A stretch of 64,000 nucleotides of DNA from Diphasiastrum complanatum (Eukaryota; Streptophyta; Lycopodiopsida; Lycopodiales; Lycopodiaceae), in NCBI GenBank assembly GCA_029204225.1, contig CM055109.1, forward strand, positions 5,649,053-5,713,052. Direction: 5' to 3'. The translations under genes were made by a program, and so were the position numbers. This document shows, one piece after another, positions 58,032 to 64,000 of the stretch; the stretch's first letter is position 1; each line of letters begins with the position of its first letter. The notes under the pieces are model-generated. The model was given only the letters and a program-made list of their open reading frames with translations. It did not search any database and was not told the DNA's origin.

Positions 58032-59627
58032 AATAGATTAGCATTTTCTTGCTTTTTAGCTTGCATGCATTCATCTTGTGATTTTTGCTTGTGGAATGGA
58101 TGTGTGGGGGGTAGTTTAGTGTGGAGTAGACATTAGATTTGTTGTTTTTTCATGATTTGTTGTTTGTATGATCTATGGAGAGAGATTTAGAGGTGAGAAA
58201 CATCAGATCCCAGCACCCTATCCCTTCCACAAATCCTAAAAATCAGAAAAATCAGAAAAAATCATGTAGTTTTGACAAACTGTCTAGAAAAGAGCCAAAA
58301 AACACCTATCCGACCTCATAACTTTCTGATCTGCTCAGACCAACCTTCACCGACCTGGCAGTATGTTCTGCCACATCATCAGTACCTACAAATAGCTAGG
58401 CGAAGGTTATTTCCCAGTCAGTTTGCCAAAATTGCCAAAAAATAGCCAAAAAAATGAAAAAACCTTTGTAAAAAATGTCCAGAATCTCACAGTAGCCCAA
58501 AACACCCCAGAAAACCTTTGCCTAGTTTCATTTTCAGCATCAAAGCCATCTTGGAGGTCGGCAAAGGTTAATACTGAGTGTACGAGATCTGGTGAAGGTT
58601 TTTGCTCACCAAAAAAAGGAATTTGCCATCAAAACCCTCGCCAACTTCAATATCTGTAAAAGTACTTACTGTAAACCTTCGCCAGTTTACCAGTAGCTAC
58701 TTTTCCATGTTTTCTAGCTTCAATGAAATCGGCGAAGGCTAATATTGAGAATAAGTGGTCAGGCGAACGTTCCTAGTGCTCAGTAAAATAAATAAATTTT
58801 TTTTTTGAGTCCTTTGAACCTTCTGCCAACCTGCATAAACCCCCACCTGTATATCATCAATCTTCGTTGAGCTCAAAATAGTCATAAAACATTGGTTTGA
58901 AGTATCTGTGAAGTGAGCAAAGGTTAATATTACCGATAACTAGTCCGACGAACGTTCTTAGCTCTCAAAAGTGCCAAATTGCCTTCTGGACCTTCGCCAG
59001 ACTATTTTTCTCCATGATAATCTTCTCTTAATCTTCGCCAGCCCCCTGATCATCAATCTATACTTCCTTGCAAGTCGGCGAAGGCTAGTCTTCATCAGAA
59101 AGATAGTGGCAAAGGTTCCCAATCCAAATCGTGCCCAATTTGTTTTTAGAACCTTCGCTGAACCATCCTTCGCCAACACAAATCTTCGTCGAGCTTCGTA
59201 AAGTGGTAATACATTATGATAAAACATATATCCGTCAGACGAAGGTTTCTGCTAAGAAAATCGAAAAAAAATATTGTAACTACTAGTGACTTGACCTGCG
59301 AAATACATGTTTGATCTTATACAAGTCATACCATTTAGTGCTGGGGGCTAGCGGAGTCCTCGAGACCCCTGCACCGGGGCCTCAGCGGGGAGGCCCTGGA
59401 CCCCACCTACCCCGCCACCATTGAGGCCATCTATCACTCACTATTGCGCCGTTACAATATCTATTTTTCTTGTGTGTAATCAACTCCATTCAAATATGTG
59501 CATCTCTTCATGCTTCAACTCCTTCAATTGCATCAACCTCAGCCTCTACAAGCTTGTCCAATGAATTGATGATCGAACAGATCACGAAGTTACACAAGTA
59601 GCAGATGGAGCAGCTTGTAGTCCAATT
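58032..59627 (+). other. Leader of element M with GAAGGTT-motif array
   Basis: No long frame is present. More than ten copies or variants of GGCGAAGGTT or its complement AACCTTCGCC occur between about 58390 and 59245, in both orientations. Near 59345-59430 a GC-rich block stands out from the AT-rich surroundings. From about 59540 a short frame with stops reads STSASTSLSNELMIEQITKL, coiled-coil-like, up to the LTR at 59628. Confidence 0.6.
59345..59430. other. GC-rich block
   Basis: About 85 bases are dominated by G and C (GACCCCTGCACCGGGGCCTC, GGGGAGGCCCTGGACCCC), with several self-complementary words such as GGGGCCTC/GAGGCCCC-like pairs. It is sharply different from its flanks. Function unknown; it may be captured DNA. 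Confidence 0.5.
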
Positions 59628-60026
59628 TGATCAAAAACTGCAGGCTCTTCTTTAGAAATGGATTGATGAATGTCCTTGCTCTTTATCACTTTTCCTCCAT
59701 CTCTCATGCTTAATTGGATTTTGCTAATTGCTGGATCTGAGTGTTATTGGGATTATATATTATTATACTTTTTATAAGAGAGAAAGGGAGAGAGAGAAAG
59801 AGTAAGCTATCTCTGTTGTGGATGTTTAGTGTTAAGGGATGTGTAGTGTTAAAGAGTAGGGTTAATGGATGTAGAGATAGATGTGAATCCTCCATTCATG
59901 TTGAAATCTGAACTAAACTATTGCTCTCATGGGAACGAGCCTACGTGTGACAACTAACTCCCTCTCTTTGATGCTAGATTGATTAGATCTTGGATTCAGG
60001 TTAGGCAAGGAAAGAAACCCACTACA
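59628..60026 (+). repeat. LTR of the element H family, plus orientation (O)
   Basis: About 400 bases are inverted relative to 44966-44572, with the same terminal CCCACTACA. After 60026 there is no primer site (TAGTGGTAGTGG follows), so this is either a 3' LTR or a rearranged fragment. Confidence 0.78.
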
Positions 60027-60195
60027 TAGTGGTAGTGGTGAATAGAGTTAAGGGACAAAGTAGGAAACTAACTAAAAATAGAATCTATGCATAGTTAGGC
60101 ACCTATCCAGTGATCTAACCCTTGTTGACAGGCGGGAGGGCTATACTACGCAAGATCTTCAACCCTGCAGTCCAGGCAAAGACATGTCAATATTT
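60027..60195. other. Short spacer between LTR O and element J
   Basis: Nothing is recognised in these 169 bases. Confidence 0.4.
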
Positions 60196-61640
60196 TCATA
60201 GGAGCTTTTCAAGCCGTCTGTGTTGTTCACGATTGAGATGAGCTCCGACGTGGACAAGATATTCGTTGGTTTCATTTGGCTCACTCAGGGAAAGGGTTAT
60301 GGTTTGTGCAGGGCCTTCGTAGGGTGAATTACCAGTTGGCTCACATTGAGCTCGGGGTAATTGGATTGTGACATCCTTGATCGTATAGTCCTTAAAGTAT
60401 GTAGGAACATCATGGGCTAGAGATTCAAGAGGGGCCTTGTCTTTCTCTTGTCGGGATGGTGCTTGGAATTTTTCGGGGACTGGTGTAGGACTTGAGGCAA
60501 TTTCAGGATCTTTTCGAACAATGGTGAGGTTATCCGGCAGTTGAATTTGAAGTGCTTTTTTCATTTTGTCTTTCATAGTATGACCATGTGGTTGAGGTTT
60601 CGGTGGTGGAGAGGTGTGTGGATGAGGGGCAGTTGGTATATCATGGAGGATCTCGTCATCAATTTGAAAGATAGTCTCCTCCTCACAGAGATCCCATGGA
60701 TAGTGTGGGCATTTGGGACAGTAGAATTTTGTCTCAGATTTTTCAATTGCAACCTTGGCAACTGGTTCCACCTTGAAAGCATGTTGCGGATAGGTCCTAG
60801 GTGGGAGTGCTTCCATATAGTTGAGGATCTGAATATCAGAAATGCCATATCTTCTAGGCAATTTTTCTGTCGTAAAACGTTCTCGTCATCAATGAATAAT
60901 TCGTCTATTTCATTAGTAGGTAGCCATGCAAGATTTAGCAGTTCATCATGGTGTGGAAGAATATCAATAAAATTGATATTGATGATAGGTGTATCCAGAT
61001 AAGGTAATTGGTCGTGATCGATCGGGAGTGGAGAAGTGCAATTATCCTGATGCTGAGCACAGTAATCGGCATTCACACAATCAATGGTAGCTAGACTGTG
61101 ACTCCAATTTATGATATCAGCAGATTTAAAATAATGACCTTTTTCGTGGCTGAACTGGTATGGCTCAAATACTAAGTTGGTGGTTGAGGATCCCTCATCA
61201 TGGATGTGTGCAGGTTTGAGTTTACCCGTTGAGTCAATGGTGACAGAACTGTCATGATTTGACTCAGCCTTTGCTCCAGTCATAAACGACTTGTGCATTG
61301 GTGAGCCACAAACGACCAAGTAGTAATTCATAAGAATAGACATTATTGAAAATATCAAGTACTACGAGATCAATAGAAAACTTGAGACCTCCTAGTTTGA
61401 TCAGCACATGTAGAAGGAAACCGGTAGGTCGAACCATCCGAAGCTGACAAGTAGGTTTGGCTAGCTTTTCTCTTAGATTTCATTCCATCATGAGGGATGT
61501 GGAAATGCTATTAACCCCGGAACCTCCATCGAGAACTGCTAAAACTTCAGGGGATTGCTGATGGGTAGCTGGGATTTTGATGTTGCCTCGTTTGCTGAGT
61601 GGATTGGTTAGATGTAAGGACATTTCAGGCAACTCATCAA
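60196..61640 (-). pseudogene. Ty3/gypsy element J protease and linker
   Basis: On the minus strand from 61640: an aspartic protease (VLAVLDGGSGVNS with the active-site D-G-G near 61530, then YELLLGRLWLTNAQVVYDW near 61310). It is followed by a long linker without known enzymatic motifs: SADIINWSHSLATIDC, NINFIDILPH, YFKDYTIKDV, then VHVGAHLNREQHRRLEKLL at the end. The same landmarks in the same order occur in element I just before RT. The text stops at 60196 before RT starts. In-frame stops (for example in SLMME-stop) and a frameshift near 60700 disable it. No Gag is seen between the LTR and the protease. Confidence 0.82.
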
Positions 61641-62633
61641 TAGTGATGGTGGTATTGGATTGGATCTGTTGTTTTTACTGGACAGCATGCTTCCAAAGTA
61701 CATGGAAGAGAAGAGCGACATTGGCTTGTAGTAAATCTCCCCAAACTTCGGTACCTTCAAGGGTTTTTCTTTCAAAGAGCTTGTGAGGTACTTTATGAGA
61801 AGAGAAAGATTGTTGAGCTGGACAATATTGTACTTGGCAAAAGGGCAGTTTGCTTGCAAAATAGATAGTGTAGGACAAAAACTAGTCTTTCTGGTCGTGA
61901 TAGAATTTGCGGACAGGCTGAGAAATCATGGAGAGACAGATAAATTTAATTGTAATATTCGCAAATTCTGACAAAGAGTTCTGAATGTCAGAATAGTGAT
62001 TTTTTTAGATTTTCTGGGAAAAAATTGGAGTTTCATAATTCACTGGTAGGACAGGGAAATCGTGCTCTTCGAGAACAAATTCTTAGGCTAGATGGCGAAT
62101 TCTAACAGAGATGTTTGACTGGTAGATAGGAAATATGGAAAAAAATGTGATTTTCTGATAGTAAACGGGCAAAATCTCTGAGATAGAATTTGCGGAGCTG
62201 TTGGAGGACTGACCTTGATGAGATCTAGCCTCAGTGAAGCTGATGAATTCTTGAATAAAGAGTTGGGTGAGAAATAAGGGATTTTGACAGTATATCAGGC
62301 TGTTTTCTCAAACCGTGGTCAGAATTCGTGGAGGTGATAAAATGAAAGATCAGGGTCTGTTAGGGCTGCAGACAGGTTGATGAATTTTGATATATCTTTC
62401 TAGTTGTGAAAAAGATCACTTGGGTCACTTCTTTTGAAGAAAATGCCCAAGTTGACTCTTTTGTTGCTTCCCCCCGGTTTGAGAAGTTGCTCCACAGCTC
62501 GTGTAGGACCTAGAGAGACGACACATGTTGTTTGTTGGTAGATAGAGACAAGCACACAAGCAAACATACAACACGGAAGCAAATAAAACAAAAGAAAAAA
62601 GGATAAGAAGCTAGGTGAAAAATACTTAAAAAG
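61641..62633 (-). other. Leader of element J
   Basis: About 1 kb lies between the primer site and the protease, where a Gag would be expected. I find no Gag text in any frame. GAATTTGCGGA- and GAATTCGTGG-like words recur (about 61905, 62090, 62185, 62325). Confidence 0.5.
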
Positions 62634-62648
62634 CGACAATGGCGCCAA
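62634..62648 (-). other. Gypsy primer-site region of element J
   Basis: On the minus strand the LTR end ...CTTCCGACA is followed by TTGGCGCCATTGTCGC, the least decayed gypsy primer site in the window. Confidence 0.78.
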
Positions 62649-63451
62649 TGTCGGAAGTATTTCTAGTTTATGCGATGACTAGATCTACTTACGGGTGTAA
62701 TATAGGGATGTAGAGAGTCGTCCACTTTTTAGTTTCTACAACAAGTTTCAACAGAATACGGAAAGAATCAATATGAATGAGAACACTAAGGCTTGCCCAC
62801 TAGTGCCCGTAACAGAAATAAAGCTAATTAATGAAAACAATAAAATTCCTTGCTAAGGCAAACCCAACTATCAAGATTATTAAATCCTACGTAACACCCA
62901 AAGGGAGATAATAAGAATTGCGGCTAAATTAAGCAATAAACACTTAAAACCATGCCACAATTAAAGGCCAATGAAAGGAGGCAAGAGGAGGCCCGAGCAT
63001 CTTCCCTCAAGCTATGCACCTTCCAATGAGAACACAATGAAATGCAAGATAATCACAATAGTAATTTTGCCTTAATCACAAAGTGTTGTTTAAAATGCAA
63101 ATACCTCTCCTTTTATGGCAAGGAGGGTCTTCCATAAGTGTCTACTAACTTATGGGACTAATCTGTTTCTAGCCTTTCTAGAACTTCTAACTTAGGATTT
63201 AGAACTTCAAATTTCTTAACTTAGGAAAACTTAAGATAAAATATTTCTAATCTTAAGTTTCCTAAGTCTAAGTTCTAAATCTAAGTTTAAGCTATTTTAT
63301 TATTATTTAAGCTTCTACTCATGGACTTACAAAACACATGCCATGGCTGAAGTTTATTGACAGATACTCATACGTGGTCTTACAAAACACATGCCACAGA
63401 GTTTTATTTCTTTCTTTTTTTATTTTCTCTATGTTAGCACAATTGCTAACA
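62649..63451 (-). repeat. 5' LTR of element J
   Basis: The 803-bp LTR reads on the minus strand from TGTTAGCAATTGTGC (63451) to CTTCCGACA (62649). Its first 620 bases match the K LTR at 49454-50080 in opposite orientation. Confidence 0.88.
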
Positions 63452-64000
63452 TTGACAAAATGACATACGAATGATAAAGTACTATTGTTGTCAAAACCAA
63501 TAAGCTCCTATATTTCACGTGTGAATCCAACAAACATATAACAATTGCATTACACAAAAAGACAAGATATCAACACTATAGTGCACCAATGAGTATGGAA
63601 CCCCAAAGAGATCTCATGTTGTTCTTTCTCTCTGTTATTACAGAGTATTGTCTCATAAAGAATGCCTCTATCGATATTCAGACTGTATCTTTCTACACGA
63701 CTAATCTGTCTATGTTTCGGTAATTCAAGTTGTGTATGTTGAATGCTTATATGTTTTCATTGTCTGATAGATTCATGCTCGCAGATAAACTTATTCGTAG
63801 ATTGAATATTTCATGTGACTGGTAGCACTGTTCGATTTGTCGCTCCAATAAACGTACTCACATCGCTTACGCAAAGCTAAATCCGATAAACAAGGTAAAT
63901 TATGCATGGCTATGAAGTCAACCCTTTAGATCCAATGACTCCGAAACTATGATCAAGTAAGACAGACCTTGATCTATTTGAATATGATAGACGTAGTTTC
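63452..64000. other. Non-coding right end of window
   Basis: No coding text, LTR or other repeat is recognised here. Confidence 0.5.

Overview
This window looks like a stretch of a large, repeat-rich land-plant nuclear genome. It holds one intron-containing aquaporin gene of the plant NIP II type. Nearly everything else recognisable is plant LTR retrotransposons of the Ty1/copia type (PBS complementary to initiator Met-tRNA, YVDD reverse transcriptase) and the Ty3/gypsy type (PBS of the TGGCRYCR-TGTCG kind). The species cannot be fixed from sequence alone. A vascular plant with a big genome, such as a fern or gymnosperm, would fit.

Layout. 0.5-6.0 kb: decayed copia element A with its 3' LTR. 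6.0-8.65 kb: truncated copia B, same family as D. 8.65-11.8 kb: decayed copia C with a 5' LTR. 11.83-18.25 kb: element D, an apparently intact young copia element that interrupts C; its 1315-residue Gag-Pol reading frame is unbroken. 18.9-19.9 kb: gag remnant E (minus strand). 20.0-21.35 kb: a segment bounded by 264/265-bp inverted LTR-end repeats. 21.4-22.3 kb: pol remnant F. 23.0-28.3 kb: a long foldback (inverted-repeat) sequence split by copia element G (minus strand). 28.3-35.9 kb: AT-rich non-coding DNA with a diverged local duplication of about 1.4-1.5 kb and one MITE-like insertion. 35.9-37.9 kb: five-exon NIP aquaporin. 37.9-41.0 kb: non-coding. 41.0-63.5 kb: a pile of Ty3/gypsy fragments (H, K, L, I, M, O, J) plus pieces of the D copia family. 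Several related LTRs lie in opposite orientations.

How the genes work together. Only the aquaporin is a convincing host gene. Its selectivity-filter residues (A-I-G-R) and NPA/NPV pore motifs match the boric-acid/metalloid-channel class NIP5;1/NIP6;1. Only D looks able to encode a complete retrotransposition machinery. The other elements are broken by stops, frameshifts, deletions and nested insertions; many stops look like TGG-to-TGA transitions.

The most interesting unexplained signals are: a protein of no recognised family encoded immediately upstream of a gypsy polypurine tract (K); a long linker with shared motifs between protease and RT in two gypsy elements (I and J); arrays of a CGAAGGTT-type motif in gypsy leaders; the foldback with its nested copia insertion; and a possible histone H3-tail-like sequence at the edge of the foldback.
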